The notes under the pieces were generated by a model, which was given only the letters and a program-made list of their open reading frames with translations, did no database searches and had not been told where the DNA came from. Shown piece by piece: positions 15,526 through 24,011 of a stretch of DNA of 40,448 nt. Every line of letters starts with the position of its first letter. Within the stretch, counting starts at the first letter, position 1. The DNA comes from Microbacterium resistens NBRC 103078 (GTDB taxonomy: Bacteria > Actinomycetota > Actinomycetes > Actinomycetales > Microbacteriaceae). Location of the stretch: positions 1 through 40,448 of the forward strand of contig NZ_BCRA01000054.1 of the NCBI RefSeq assembly GCF_001552355.1, given 5' to 3'. The translations under genes and the position numbers were made by a program.

Positions 15526-15957
15526 TCAGGCCAGGGCGCGGGCGGGACCGCGCATGACGACGCGATCCAGGGAGATGCGACCGGCGCCGGTGAACGCCAG
15601 GGCGAGCGCGGCCGCCCCCAGCACGGCGACGAACTCGTAGCCGCCCTCGCTCACCCAGAAACCGGCGGGAAGGTGGACGAGGAAGATCGCGCCGACCATG
15701 TCCGCCGCGAGGAGGACGGCGGCCGGGCGGGTGAGCACCCCGACGACGAGCAGGATCCCGCCGACGAGCTCGATCAGTGCAATGGCGGGGCCGGTGAACT
15801 CCGGCAGCGGTGCGCCCATCCCGGCGAACGCCTGGGCGGTGCCCGGGAGCGTGAACTCGAAGACCTTCTGCGCGCCGTGGACGGCGAAGATCGCGCCGAC
15901 CACGACGCGGAGGATGAGCAGACCGATCGAGGCTGCGGGCTTGCTGGTGTTCGTCAT
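15526..15957 (-). CDS. DoxX-family membrane protein
   Basis: Small integral membrane protein of 143 residues with four hydrophobic segments and the family's LRVVVGAIFAVHGAQK start. DoxX proteins are linked in some bacteria to redox and thiol stress, but no reaction is assigned here. The frame runs back to 16023; the ATG at 15957 was chosen because GAAGGAG lies upstream and the added N-terminus would be an Arg-rich stretch before the first helix. It is divergent from the DeoR regulator and ends at a hairpin terminator, so it is probably monocistronic and unrelated to the sugar operons around it. Confidence 0.82.
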   Translation of the reverse strand: MTNTSKPAASIGLLILRVVVGAIFAVHGAQKVFEFTLPGTAQAFAGMGAPLPEFTGPAIALIELVGGILLVVGVLTRPAAVLLAADMVGAIFLVHLPAGFWVSEGGYEFVAVLGAAALALAFTGAGRISLDRVVMRGPARALA

Positions 15958-16094
15958 GAGGGAGGTGCTCCTTCGTGGCAGGACACCGCGCCGGGCGCGG
16001 CTCGGGGCAGCCGCCCCGGTCACCCACGGTAGAAACCGGACCTGTCTCCTGACTGGGAGCCCGATCTGTGAATCCGGTCGACGAGTCCGGCGGC

Positions 16095-16106
16095 TACGCT
16101 GAGCCC
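16095..16106 (+). promoter_or_regulatory. Leaderless promoter of the DeoR gene
   Basis: The -10 type box TACGCT (16095-16100) is followed by 6 nt and the ATG at 16107, the layout known from leaderless actinobacterial genes. No -35 box is clear. Confidence 0.5.
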
Positions 16107-16904
16107 ATGCCCGAGTGGTCGCAAGCCGTCCCCGCCGCGGTTCGCCGCGAACAGATCGTCTCGATCATCGAGCGTCAGGGGTTCGCGCGGGTGCAAGATC
16201 TCAGCCGGACGCTCAGCGTTTCTGAAGTTACCATCAGAACTGACCTCGACTTCCTCGCGGAGGCGAATGTCATCCAGCGGGTGCGCGGAGGCGCCATGTC
16301 CGGGATCAGGTCGACCGCCCACTCCCCCGACTATGATCGTGCGCTTGCCCGCGCAACGACCGAGAAGCGCCGGATCGGCCACGCTGCGGCCGCGCTGGTC
16401 GAGAGCGAGATGGCGATCCTGCTCGACGCGGGCACGACGACGCTGGCGATCGCACGAGCCCTCCGTGCGAGGGACGAGCTGCGCGGCGTCGTCGTGTTCA
16501 CGAACTCGCTCACGATCGCGCTCGAGCTCGGGGTGCTCGAGCCTCATCAGATCACGGTGGTCGTGACCGGCGGAACCGTCAACTTCAAGCAGCGCTCGCT
16601 AATCGATCCGCTCGGCGACATGTTCGTCGGATCGGTGCACAGCGACCTGGGCTTTATCGGATGCAACGGGGTCTCGACGCGAGGGTTCACCAACTCGAGC
16701 CTCCCCGAGGTCACCATGAAGAGGCGCTATCTCGACTCGTCCGCCCGGCGCATCGTCGTCGCAGACAGCTCGAAGGTGGGCAAGAGCCAGGTCATCCAGG
16801 TCGCCCCCCTCGACGCGATCGATCTGCTCCTCACCGGCGTGGAAGCGCCCCCCGCGGAAGTGGACGCGCTGCGCGAGGCCGGGCTGACGATCGAGCTCGT
16901 CTGA
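16107..16904 (+). CDS. DeoR-family regulator, probably of the kinase/aldolase operon
   Basis: Transcriptional regulator of 265 residues. The N-terminal DeoR helix-turn-helix (RREQIVSIIERQG through SVSEVTIRTDLDFL) is followed by the sugar-phosphate sensing domain with DAGTTT, VVTGG and the late VADSSKVGKS motifs. A GTG at 16068 with GGGAG 8 nt upstream is possible and would add 13 residues. The ATG at 16107 fits the family length better and has a leaderless promoter box. It converges on the aldolase gene 30 bp away, and its usual ligand, a phosphorylated sugar, would be a product of that operon's kinase. Confidence 0.86.
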   Translation: MPEWSQAVPAAVRREQIVSIIERQGFARVQDLSRTLSVSEVTIRTDLDFLAEANVIQRVRGGAMSGIRSTAHSPDYDRALARATTEKRRIGHAAAALVESEMAILLDAGTTTLAIARALRARDELRGVVVFTNSLTIALELGVLEPHQITVVVTGGTVNFKQRSLIDPLGDMFVGSVHSDLGFIGCNGVSTRGFTNSSLPEVTMKRRYLDSSARRIVVADSSKVGKSQVIQVAPLDAIDLLLTGVEAPPAEVDALREAGLTIELV

Positions 16905-16916
16905 CCCGACCCCGCG

Positions 16917-16933
16917 GCCTCGAGCCACGAGGC
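16917..16933. terminator. Small hairpin between convergent deoR and aldolase genes
   Basis: GCCTCG (16917-16922) and CGAGGC (16928-16933) with a 5-nt loop fill the 30-bp convergent gap. There is no T-tract, so it is only a weak candidate. Confidence 0.3.
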
Positions 16934-16934
16934 T

Positions 16935-17894
16935 TCAGGCACGTCCGGCGGAGCCGAACTCCTTCATCCGCTGTGCGACCATCCCGCGGAAGGCCGCGAT
17001 CGCGGGCCGAAGCTGCTCGCTCGGCTCCACCACCGGCGGATGCTCATGCAGGAAGGTCCGCAGGGCGGCCGTCCAGGCGAGGTGGGAGTCGGTGCCCTGG
17101 TTGATCTTGCGGATGCCGGCGGCGATGCCGGAGCTCTTCTGCTCCGGCGAGATCCCGTACGACGGCCGCACGTCGCCGCCGTGGGCGTTGATCGCCGCGA
17201 CCGCCTCGCCGGGCACCGATGACGATCCGTGCAGCACCAGGTGGGTGCCCGTCAGCAGTCGCTTGATCTCCGAGATCAGCTCCAGCCTCAGCCGCTGGCC
17301 TCCTGCCTCGTCGGTGAACTTCACCGAGCCGTGGCTCGTGCCCACGGCCACGGCCAGAGCGTCGACGCCGGTCTCTCCCACGAACCGCACGGCCTCGTCG
17401 GGGTCGGCGAACACGATCTCCTCGACGACGCCGCTGACACCCGCCTCCGCTCCACCGATCGTGCCCAGCTCGCCTTCGACGCTCACTCCGGCTGGGTGCG
17501 CCAGCTCGACGACCTGCCGGGTGAGTGCCGCGTTCTCCTCGAATGACGCCGGCTCGTCGGTGACGTTCGAACGGCTGGCATCGATCATCACGCTCGTGAA
17601 GCCGTGCTCGACGGCTCGGGCGCAATCTTCATAAGTGCGTCCATGGTCGAGATGGAGTGCCACCGGCACCGAGGCGTACTCCTCGGTCAGGCGGCGCAGC
17701 CGCGTCCACCAGCGGGACTCGTCGTCGTAGGCGGACATCCCCGCGATCGCCTGGACGATCACCGGCGAGCGCTCCGTCTCGGCGGCATCCAGCACCGCCA
17801 CCGCCTGATCGAGGCTCGACACGTTGAAGGCGCCGACCGCGTACTGTGCTGCCTCGGCCCCGTCGAGCAGGGCGCTCAGAGTCTGGAGGGTCAT
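16935..17894 (-). CDS. Class II fructose/tagatose-bisphosphate-type aldolase
   Basis: Zn-dependent ketose-bisphosphate aldolase family member of 319 residues. Family marks are GAFNV at 21-25, HLDHG with Asp83 and the zinc ligand His84, VEGELGTIGG (139-148), the second zinc histidine in VGTSHGS (His188) and the third in VLHGSSS (His222). The last two differ from the usual GTAHG and HGGSG, so the natural substrate may not be fructose-1,6-bisphosphate. It is the last gene of the operon led by the lipoprotein at 23193 and follows the FucA-like aldolase after 7 bp. It probably cleaves a phosphorylated ketose to dihydroxyacetone phosphate and an aldehyde. Confidence 0.83.
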   Translation of the reverse strand: MTLQTLSALLDGAEAAQYAVGAFNVSSLDQAVAVLDAAETERSPVIVQAIAGMSAYDDESRWWTRLRRLTEEYASVPVALHLDHGRTYEDCARAVEHGFTSVMIDASRSNVTDEPASFEENAALTRQVVELAHPAGVSVEGELGTIGGAEAGVSGVVEEIVFADPDEAVRFVGETGVDALAVAVGTSHGSVKFTDEAGGQRLRLELISEIKRLLTGTHLVLHGSSSVPGEAVAAINAHGGDVRPSYGISPEQKSSGIAAGIRKINQGTDSHLAWTAALRTFLHEHPPVVEPSEQLRPAIAAFRGMVAQRMKEFGSAGRA

Positions 17895-17901
17895 CGGCGG
17901 A

Positions 17902-18555
17902 TCAGAGCGAGTGGGTGATGCCGAGCTTGTCGTACTCGAGCACGATGGGGTCGTCGGTGATGCCGCGGGCGTACGCCTGCACCTTCGCGGCCGATTCGAC
18001 CGCGACGCTCGTCTTGAAGGCGTCCCGCAGGTTCGGGCCGACGGTGAGGAGACCGTGGTTGGCCCAGACGACGGCGTTGCGCTCACCCATGACATCGCAC
18101 ATGTGCTCGCCGAACTCGGTGTTGTTGCTCAGCTCGAACGGCATGATCGGCACATCGCCCTTGGTGTAGATGACCATGTTCACCAGGGTGCCCAGGATGG
18201 GCGAGCCGACGACGCCCCAGACGTTCGAGAACACCGGCTCGGAGTGGACGATCGCGTTGACGTCGGGGCGGCGCTTGTACACCGCCATGTGGACGGTCAC
18301 CTCGCTGGAGGGCCCGAGACGCCCGTCGATGACCTCGCTGTCGCCGTTCACGAGCACGATGTCCTCCGGCGCCATCCGGTCGTACTCCAGATCGGTCGGC
18401 GTGATCAGGAACCGATCCTCGACACCGGGCACGCGGATGGAGATGTTGCCCTGCGTGTTGAAATTGAGACCGTACTCCATCGAGCGCAGGCAGTAGTCCA
18501 GGATCTCCCTCCTCGCGGCATCGAAGTCGAATCCGGTCGTCAGCGTCTCGGTCAT
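17902..18555 (-). CDS. Class II aldolase/adducin-family protein (L-fuculose-phosphate aldolase-like)
   Basis: Probable Zn-dependent sugar-phosphate aldolase, epimerase or decarboxylase-type enzyme of 217 residues. Conserved points are GNIS (37-40), the catalytic glutamate position in SSEVTVH (Glu85) and the C-terminal zinc histidine in WANHG (His167). The usual H-x-H zinc pair reads HSE here, with His104 kept and Glu106 replacing the second histidine. GAAGGAG lies 8 nt before the ATG, which overlaps the kinase stop (ATGA). Kinase and aldolase are therefore coupled, and the substrate is presumably the kinase product. The ligand change may alter the reaction; see findings. Confidence 0.78.
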   Translation of the reverse strand: MTETLTTGFDFDAARREILDYCLRSMEYGLNFNTQGNISIRVPGVEDRFLITPTDLEYDRMAPEDIVLVNGDSEVIDGRLGPSSEVTVHMAVYKRRPDVNAIVHSEPVFSNVWGVVGSPILGTLVNMVIYTKGDVPIMPFELSNNTEFGEHMCDVMGERNAVVWANHGLLTVGPNLRDAFKTSVAVESAAKVQAYARGITDDPIVLEYDKLGITHSL

Positions 18556-20048
18556 GTGTTCTTCTCCTTCTGGTGTGGCTGTGCAGAGATGTCCAGGTGC
18601 GAGGCGACGGCGCGCGTCGCCCGGTACAGGTCGACGTACGCGGCGCGCTGGAGGTCGTACCACGGCGCCGTCTCGGGATGCGGCCGTGCGGTCCGCTCCT
18701 CGTCGGCCGGCGCGCGCAGCGCCGCCGGACCGCCGCCGAGGGCGCGTAGGGCGAACATGGCGGCTCCCCGCACCGAGGCGTCGGATGTCACGGGGGTGAG
18801 CTCCAGGCCGGATGCGTCCGCTCTCGCGGCGAGGGCGGCCGCGTTCGACGCGCCGGTCCCGGTGACGTTCAGCTCACCGAGCCCGACGCCCCTGGCGCGG
18901 AACGCCGCGGCGATCTTGTAGAACTCGAATCCGGCCGACTCGATGAAGGCGCGCGCGAGCTCGGGGACGCCGGTGTCGAGGGTGAGGCCGTGGATGACCC
19001 CTCGCGCGTCAGGGTCGTTGTCCAGTGTGCCGGAACCGGCGAGATAGGGCAGCACGAGCAGCGCCGGAGGCTCCTCGGCGATCGCGCCGAAGACGTCGCC
19101 GACCTCGCGGCGCAGCATCCCGGCGAGCCACTCCAGCGCCCACCCGCCGGCGGCGGTGCCTGCGAGCGTGATCCACAGCCCGTCGTCGACCCGGTAGCCG
19201 GCGAAGCCGGTGTCGTCCAGTCCCGCCAGGCGATCCGGTGTGCCAACGGTCAGGCAGTCGCTCGATCCGAGCGCGATCACCGCACGGCCGCCCGGCCGCC
19301 CGTCGGCGCCGAGGTAGGCGGCCGCCTGGTCGTGCGCGCCCGCGACGATCGGCGTGCCGGCCGGCATCCCGAGTCGGATCGCGCTCTCCTCGGCGAGCCC
19401 GCCGATGACCGCTCCCGCCGGGAACGGGACCGGCAGGCGGTCGCGTCGCAGCCAGGGCGCGTCGATGGCGACGGCAGCGAGCAGCTCCTCGCTCCATTCG
19501 CCGCTGTCCACGTCGAGAAGTCCGGTCCGCGCGGCCTGGCTGAGGTCGATGCCGGGTACGCCCGTCCACCGCTCGGCGAGGAGATCCCCCACGCAGCGGA
19601 AGCCCGCGGCATCCGCCCAGCCGTCACCGCCCGCCATGATCTTGAAGACCGAGAACATGCCGTGCAGCGGCTGGCCGGTGATCTGCTGGAACCGCTCGGC
19701 CCCCACCCGCTCGCCGATCGCGCGAGCCGCCGGGGCGCCTCGCCCGTCCATGCTGACGGCGATGCGCGCCATGGGTCCTCCGTGCGCGTCCACCGGCACG
19801 ACGGCCTCGCCGAGCACGCTGAAGCCGAGCGCCCCAGGCGCGTCTCCGGCAGCCGTCGCAGCGACCGCGGCGTCGCGCACGACGCGCTCCGCGGCTTCGA
19901 TGAGCGAGAAGGCGTCCAGCTCCGCCCGTCCGGTCCCGTCGCGCAGCAGCTCGAGCGGTGCCGTGGCGGATCCGAGCACGGCCCCGCTCTCGGCGAAGGC
20001 GACCGCCCGCACCCCGCTCGTACCCAGATCGAGCCCGATGACGCTCAC
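18552..20048 (-). CDS. FGGY-family carbohydrate kinase of the aldolase operon
   Basis: ATP-dependent sugar kinase of 498 residues. It begins SVIGLDLGTSGVRA with the phosphate-binding motif, has GAHDQAAAYLG in the middle and a C-terminal adenosine motif read as VTGTGASNAA. Compared with typical FGGY kinases the first G of GGG is replaced by T. The start is a GTG that overlaps the stop of the MalG-type permease (GTGA). The stop overlaps the FucA-like aldolase (ATGA). This tight coupling says transport, phosphorylation and cleavage form one pathway. No isomerase is encoded beside it, so the imported compound may already be a ketose or a sugar alcohol derivative. Confidence 0.83.
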   Translation of the reverse strand: MSVIGLDLGTSGVRAVAFAESGAVLGSATAPLELLRDGTGRAELDAFSLIEAAERVVRDAAVAATAAGDAPGALGFSVLGEAVVPVDAHGGPMARIAVSMDGRGAPAARAIGERVGAERFQQITGQPLHGMFSVFKIMAGGDGWADAAGFRCVGDLLAERWTGVPGIDLSQAARTGLLDVDSGEWSEELLAAVAIDAPWLRRDRLPVPFPAGAVIGGLAEESAIRLGMPAGTPIVAGAHDQAAAYLGADGRPGGRAVIALGSSDCLTVGTPDRLAGLDDTGFAGYRVDDGLWITLAGTAAGGWALEWLAGMLRREVGDVFGAIAEEPPALLVLPYLAGSGTLDNDPDARGVIHGLTLDTGVPELARAFIESAGFEFYKIAAAFRARGVGLGELNVTGTGASNAAALAARADASGLELTPVTSDASVRGAAMFALRALGGGPAALRAPADEERTARPHPETAPWYDLQRAAYVDLYRATRAVASHLDISAQPHQKEKNT

Positions 20049-20929
20049 TTGATCGCTCCCGACAGCCCGTTGACCAGGTACTTCTGGATGAAGACGAACA
20101 ACAGGATCACGGGGATCGAGATGAGCACGAGGATCGCGAACAGCGCTCCCGGTTGGGAGAGGTACATCCCCCGGTAGGCGAGCGGAACCAGCGTGAGCGG
20201 CTTGAGCGCGTTGTCGCCGAGGGTCACGAGCGGCAGCAGGAAGTCGTTCCAGCTCATCATCGTCTGCCACACGGCCACGACGGCGAGGGCCGGCTTGCCC
20301 AGCGGCAGGTAGATGCGCCAGAAGATCTGCCAGGAGCTCGCGCCGTCGAGACGCGCCGCCTCGAACGTCTCGAGGGGAATCGCCAGGTACGAGGTGCGGA
20401 TGATGATCACGGCGAACGGCAGCCCCAGGGCCGTGTACACGAGCACCAGGCCGAGGATGCTGTTGTACAGCTGCATCGACTGCAGGATGCGGAACGTCGC
20501 GACGACGATGCTCGACATCGGCAGGATCAGCGCGAGGATGAGGAAGCCGAAAATCAGCGCCCGGAGCGGCACGCGCAGCCGCGCGAGTGCGAACGCCGCC
20601 ATCGATCCGAGGATGCACACCAGCGCGACCGACGGAACCGTGATCAGGATGCTGTTCAGCAGGTGCAGCAGGATCGGGTTCTGCGCCCAGATGTTGACGT
20701 AGTTCTTGAGGCTGAACTGCTCGGGGAAGAGGCCGAAGAACTGGGTCGACGGGTTCTCCGGCGGCATCATCGAGAGCCCCGCGACCATGACGATCGGCAC
20801 CAGCCAGAGCACGGCCAGCGGGATGAGCACGAAGTGCAGCCAGCCGACTCTGCGACCCGGGGTTCCCCGGCGATGCTTCCTGCGTGCGCTCTCCGGCACG
20901 ATCAGGGTGCGCGTCTCGCTCATCGTCAT
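20045..20929 (-). CDS. Carbohydrate ABC transporter permease (MalG type), aldolase operon
   Basis: Inner-membrane permease of 294 residues with a basic cytoplasmic N-terminus (about 1-28), six membrane helices and the EAA loop TFEAARLDGASSWQIFWRIY. The ATG at 20929 overlaps the MalF-type stop (ATGA), and the gene's own stop overlaps the kinase GTG. No ATPase is encoded in the operon. Confidence 0.88.
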   Translation of the reverse strand: MTMSETRTLIVPESARRKHRRGTPGRRVGWLHFVLIPLAVLWLVPIVMVAGLSMMPPENPSTQFFGLFPEQFSLKNYVNIWAQNPILLHLLNSILITVPSVALVCILGSMAAFALARLRVPLRALIFGFLILALILPMSSIVVATFRILQSMQLYNSILGLVLVYTALGLPFAVIIIRTSYLAIPLETFEAARLDGASSWQIFWRIYLPLGKPALAVVAVWQTMMSWNDFLLPLVTLGDNALKPLTLVPLAYRGMYLSQPGALFAILVLISIPVILLFVFIQKYLVNGLSGAIK

Positions 20930-21816
20930 CTCTCGTCTCCCGTGATGAATCCGGCGCCGAACACCCGCACCATCGACAGCGAGCTCACGACCGCGATCAC
21001 GAGCAGCACCACGCTGATCGTGGAGGCGTAGCCCACGTTCTGCAGCTGGAACGCCTCGAGGAAGGCGAAGGTGGGCAGCATCTCGGATGCGTGGTTCGGC
21101 CCGCCCTGCGTGAGCACGTACACGAGCTCGAAGGTCTTCAGCGAGCCGATGATCCCGAGCAGGACCAGCGAGAGCGTGGTCGTCTTCAGCAGCGGGAACG
21201 TGATCCTCACCATCGTCTGGAACCCGTTCGCCCCGTCGATGCGCGCCGCCTCCATCAGGCTCGGGTCGATCAGCTGGAGGCCGGCGAGGTAGAACAGCAT
21301 GGAGAATCCAGTCCACATCCAGACGTTCACGAAGATCACGGCGAAGATCGCCGTGTCGGGCTCGGTCAGGAAGTCGCCGCCGAGGAAGGTGAGTCCGGTC
21401 GCCTTGCCGAACTCGGTCAGGACGCCGTTGAACGGATCGAGGATGCGCTGCCACACGATCCCGACGACGACGGGCGAGAGGATCGCCGGGATGAAGAAGA
21501 TCGCGCGGTAGACGGTGCTGCCGCGCAGGCCCTGGTTCAGCGCGACCGCGAGGAGGAATCCGATGAGCCCCTGCGGGATGATGGTCAGCACGATCCAGAA
21601 CGCCGAGTTGCGCAGCGTGATCAGGAACGTCGGATCCGCGAACAGGTCGAGATAGTTCTGCACCCCGACGGCCGTGCCGACGTTGACGCCGTCCCATCTG
21701 AGCGTGCTCGCCTGCACGTTGTAGACGATCGGGTAGACGACGAACACGGCGAAGAGGACGAGCGTGGGCGCCAGGAAAGCGATCCCCACCATTCGCTCTC
21801 GGGTCCGGATCTTCAT
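20926..21816 (-). CDS. Carbohydrate ABC transporter permease (MalF type), aldolase operon
   Basis: Inner-membrane permease of 296 residues, six membrane helices, EAA loop LMEAARIDGANGFQTMVRIT. GAGGAGA lies 4 nt before the ATG. A strong 32-bp palindrome (21833-21864) separates it from the binding-protein gene. That may lower its expression relative to the lipoprotein. Confidence 0.88.
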   Translation of the reverse strand: MKIRTRERMVGIAFLAPTLVLFAVFVVYPIVYNVQASTLRWDGVNVGTAVGVQNYLDLFADPTFLITLRNSAFWIVLTIIPQGLIGFLLAVALNQGLRGSTVYRAIFFIPAILSPVVVGIVWQRILDPFNGVLTEFGKATGLTFLGGDFLTEPDTAIFAVIFVNVWMWTGFSMLFYLAGLQLIDPSLMEAARIDGANGFQTMVRITFPLLKTTTLSLVLLGIIGSLKTFELVYVLTQGGPNHASEMLPTFAFLEAFQLQNVGYASTISVVLLVIAVVSSLSMVRVFGAGFITGDER

Positions 21817-21832
21817 TCGCTCTCCTCTCGGA

Positions 21833-21864
21833 GCGGGGTCCGGATCGGCCGATCCGGACCCCGC
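21833..21864. terminator. Perfect 32-bp palindrome between binding-protein and permease genes
   Basis: Two 16-nt arms (GCGGGGTCCGGATCGG and its exact complement) fold into a very stable hairpin. It starts 7 nt after the binding-protein stop and ends 17 nt before the permease start. There is no T-tract. The likely role is partial termination or protection of the upstream mRNA, so that more lipoprotein than permease is made. Confidence 0.65.
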
Positions 21865-21870
21865 GGCCGG

Positions 21871-23193
21871 CTACTTCTCGCTGTCCTGCACCGCCTGCAC
21901 GGATGCCGCGGCATCCGCCGGAGTGGAGTCACCGGTCGCGATGGCGGCGAGCGCGTCGGCGACGGCCTGATCGATCTTCGGCGAGGCGAAGTACCGGGAG
22001 TACTTGACCTCGGGGAGCCACTCTTCGACGAACAGGTTCCAGATCTTCTCCTGCTTGTCGCTGGTGAACTTCTCCGGGGAGAGCCCGGTGACGGCCGGGA
22101 CGTCGTTCATCGTGTTGACGAGCTTCTGCGCTCCCAAGCCCGCGATGAAGTCGGTGAGGACCTTGCAGGCGAGATCAGGGTTTGCGGTGTTCTTGGCGAT
22201 GCCGAGGCTGACGTCGATACCGCCGACGAACTGCGACTCCGCGGCACCGCCCGGGATAGTCGGGAACAAGAAGGGCTCGTAGCCGGACATGCCATCCGAC
22301 AGTGGCGGGATGTCGCTCTTCGTCGGGTCGGACTGCTGGATCCACCACGCGCCGAGCGGGATCATCGCCGCCTTGCCCGCCTCGAACTGGTTCACCGCCG
22401 ACGGGTAGGCGTCGAGACCGATCGCACCGCTTTGGGCGATCCCCTCTCTGAAGAGCCGGCCCCAGTAGTCGAAGGCCTCGACGATCTCTGGATCCGTCCA
22501 GGCTGCCGTGCCGCCCTCCGCCTCGTACACCTTCCCCGGGGCGATGTTGTTCGCAATCTGCAGGAACACCACGTTGCGCAGCCAGGAGTCCTTCGCGGGG
22601 AGCAGGAAGGGCGCGTAATCCTTGCCCTTCATCGCTTCCGTCGTCGCGACGAGCTCGTCCCATGTCGTGGGGACCTCGAGACCCTCCTTCTCGAAGATCT
22701 CCGAGTTGGCCCAGAGGTTGACCGTCTGCGTGAGGATGGGTAGCGAGTAGAAGTTCTCGTCGCCCTCCGGGTTGCCCATGCGAGCCTGCTCGATGCCGAT
22801 CGGGTAGAACCTGCTCTGCCAGTCGTCTCCCCATGTCTTCGCCGCGCAGTCCTGGAGTGGCATGAGGTGGTCGCGATACTGCTGGGTGAGCGCACCTGGC
22901 TGGAGACCGAGGATGTCCGGCATCGTGTTCGAGCTCGCCCGGCTCTGCAGGTCGACGAGGTACTCCGGGTAGTTGAAGATCGTGGCGTCGATCTTCGCGC
23001 CCTCGTTCTTCGCCTGGAAGGCCTCGATCATCTGGCGCGTGGTCTGCTCGATCGGGCTCCAGGAGCGGAACGACACCGTGTTCCCGCCGGATGTCTGCCC
23101 CGACGTCGTCGGCGCCGCGCCGCCGGCACAGGCCGTCAAACCGAGAACAGCCACGACCGCGGCCGCTCCCGTGAGGCTTCTTGTGAGTTTCAT
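21871..23193 (-). CDS. Sugar-binding lipoprotein of ABC transporter, aldolase operon
   Basis: Extracellular solute-binding protein (family 1) of 440 residues. The signal peptide ends in the lipobox LTAC with Cys22, followed by a Gly/Ser/Thr-rich spacer and the mature domain starting near VSFRSWSP. AAGGGG lies 6-7 nt before the ATG at 23193; the open frame continues 13 codons further without a better site. It is the first gene of the operon that runs to 16935, and its upstream region holds a direct repeat that could bind the DeoR regulator. Confidence 0.9.
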   Translation of the reverse strand: MKLTRSLTGAAAVVAVLGLTACAGGAAPTTSGQTSGGNTVSFRSWSPIEQTTRQMIEAFQAKNEGAKIDATIFNYPEYLVDLQSRASSNTMPDILGLQPGALTQQYRDHLMPLQDCAAKTWGDDWQSRFYPIGIEQARMGNPEGDENFYSLPILTQTVNLWANSEIFEKEGLEVPTTWDELVATTEAMKGKDYAPFLLPAKDSWLRNVVFLQIANNIAPGKVYEAEGGTAAWTDPEIVEAFDYWGRLFREGIAQSGAIGLDAYPSAVNQFEAGKAAMIPLGAWWIQQSDPTKSDIPPLSDGMSGYEPFLFPTIPGGAAESQFVGGIDVSLGIAKNTANPDLACKVLTDFIAGLGAQKLVNTMNDVPAVTGLSPEKFTSDKQEKIWNLFVEEWLPEVKYSRYFASPKIDQAVADALAAIATGDSTPADAAASVQAVQDSEK

Positions 23194-23302
23194 TCCAAAC
23201 CCCTTACGTCGCTGTAGAAGTTCTCGGCACATGCCCGAGCCTCGCCAAGCTTAGGGTTCTTTACGTATTGCCGCCTAATGAAATAGGGCTCCTGATCGAA
23301 TT

Positions 23303-23343
23303 TCTTTTGATTTCTGTGTTTTCAGAGTCGGGATCTTTTGATT
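23303..23343. promoter_or_regulatory. Direct repeat TCTTTTGATT x2, candidate DeoR sites
   Basis: TCTTTTGATT occurs at 23303-23312 and 23334-23343, 31 bp (about three helical turns) apart, in an unusually AT-rich stretch 110-150 bp upstream of the binding-protein start. Spaced direct repeats in front of a sugar operon are typical of DeoR-type control. No clear -35/-10 pair was identified. Confidence 0.4.
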
Positions 23344-23523
23344 CCGAAAGTACCCCTTCCTCAGCGGCGAGCTCCCTGCCCCGTCGGAAGACAACGGTCG
23401 CCCGCAGGCCCGATCCGCTGTCCGAACCGGAAGCCGCGACCCGCGTTAGGCAACGTCGTCAGCGCTGTGCCTGGGGAGTACGAAGCCCTCCACCACCCGA
23501 CGCCGAGGAGACTTTTGCCGTGA

Positions 23524-23694
23524 CGCCGCCCCGTCGACACGAAGGCCTTCACCGCCGAGGCGGTCTTGCCACGTCACCTAAACGACGGTCACCGATATCG
23601 TCTGGTCCTCCGAAAGGACGTCGACCAGTTCGAGCGTCCCACCGCCAGAGCGCGACCATGGCGCCTCTCTACGAAAGGAGCGCCGATCAGCTGA
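23524..23694 (+). pseudogene. Possible relic of a small DNA-binding (excisionase-like) gene
   Basis: A 56-codon segment between stops has no start codon. Its reading, including GHRYRLVLRKDVDQFERPT, resembles the wing and last helix of excisionase/BldC-type helix-turn-helix proteins, which often end in a D-V-x-x-x-x-R-P motif. The resemblance is short and by eye only. Confidence 0.2.
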
Positions 23695-23890
23695 GGGCGG
23701 GGGCAGGTGAACGAGGACAAGGTCACGCCGCTTCCTCGGCCCTCATGTGCGCCGCGGTCGTTGAATCCCTTGTGGTCATCGTTTGAGGTTCTCAGCGGCG
23801 GCAGGCACCCGTCGACGGTCCTTGGTTCGCCGTCGACCTCACCCGGAGTGATTCCTCCTCGGCTAACGGCTACCTGCTCGTCGCGACAGC

Positions 23891-23977
23891 GAGTTCACGG
23901 AGAACACCACGCTCGTGCGGCTCTGGGCCGACGACCCGCGCGCGTTCCTCGACGCCTGCCGCCCGCACCTCGTCTGA
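23891..23977 (+). pseudogene. Possible 3' relic of an unrecognised gene
   Basis: A short frame ending in a stop reads EFTENTTLVRLWADDPRAFL and then DACRPHLV. It looks like a real protein C-terminus with strong GC3 bias, but upstream it meets a stop codon and has no start. The source family was not recognised. Confidence 0.25.
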
Positions 23978-24011
23978 GCGCACGCCAAGGATCAGCGCCG
24001 GCAGGATCGAC

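Larger units (their letters stand above)
23346..24011. other. Stretch without an intact gene
   Basis: Between the promoter region of the aldolase operon and the repeat beside hspR no frame has a convincing start, ribosome-binding site and protein-like sequence. Open frames here are shadows or relics. Two short protein-like fragments are given separately (23524-23694 and 23891-23977). Confidence 0.6.

Noticed and set aside
23268..23786. A 172-codon plus-strand frame in the gene-poor segment
   Set aside because: No ribosome-binding site, its first part covers the AT-rich promoter region, and the composition is not protein-like.
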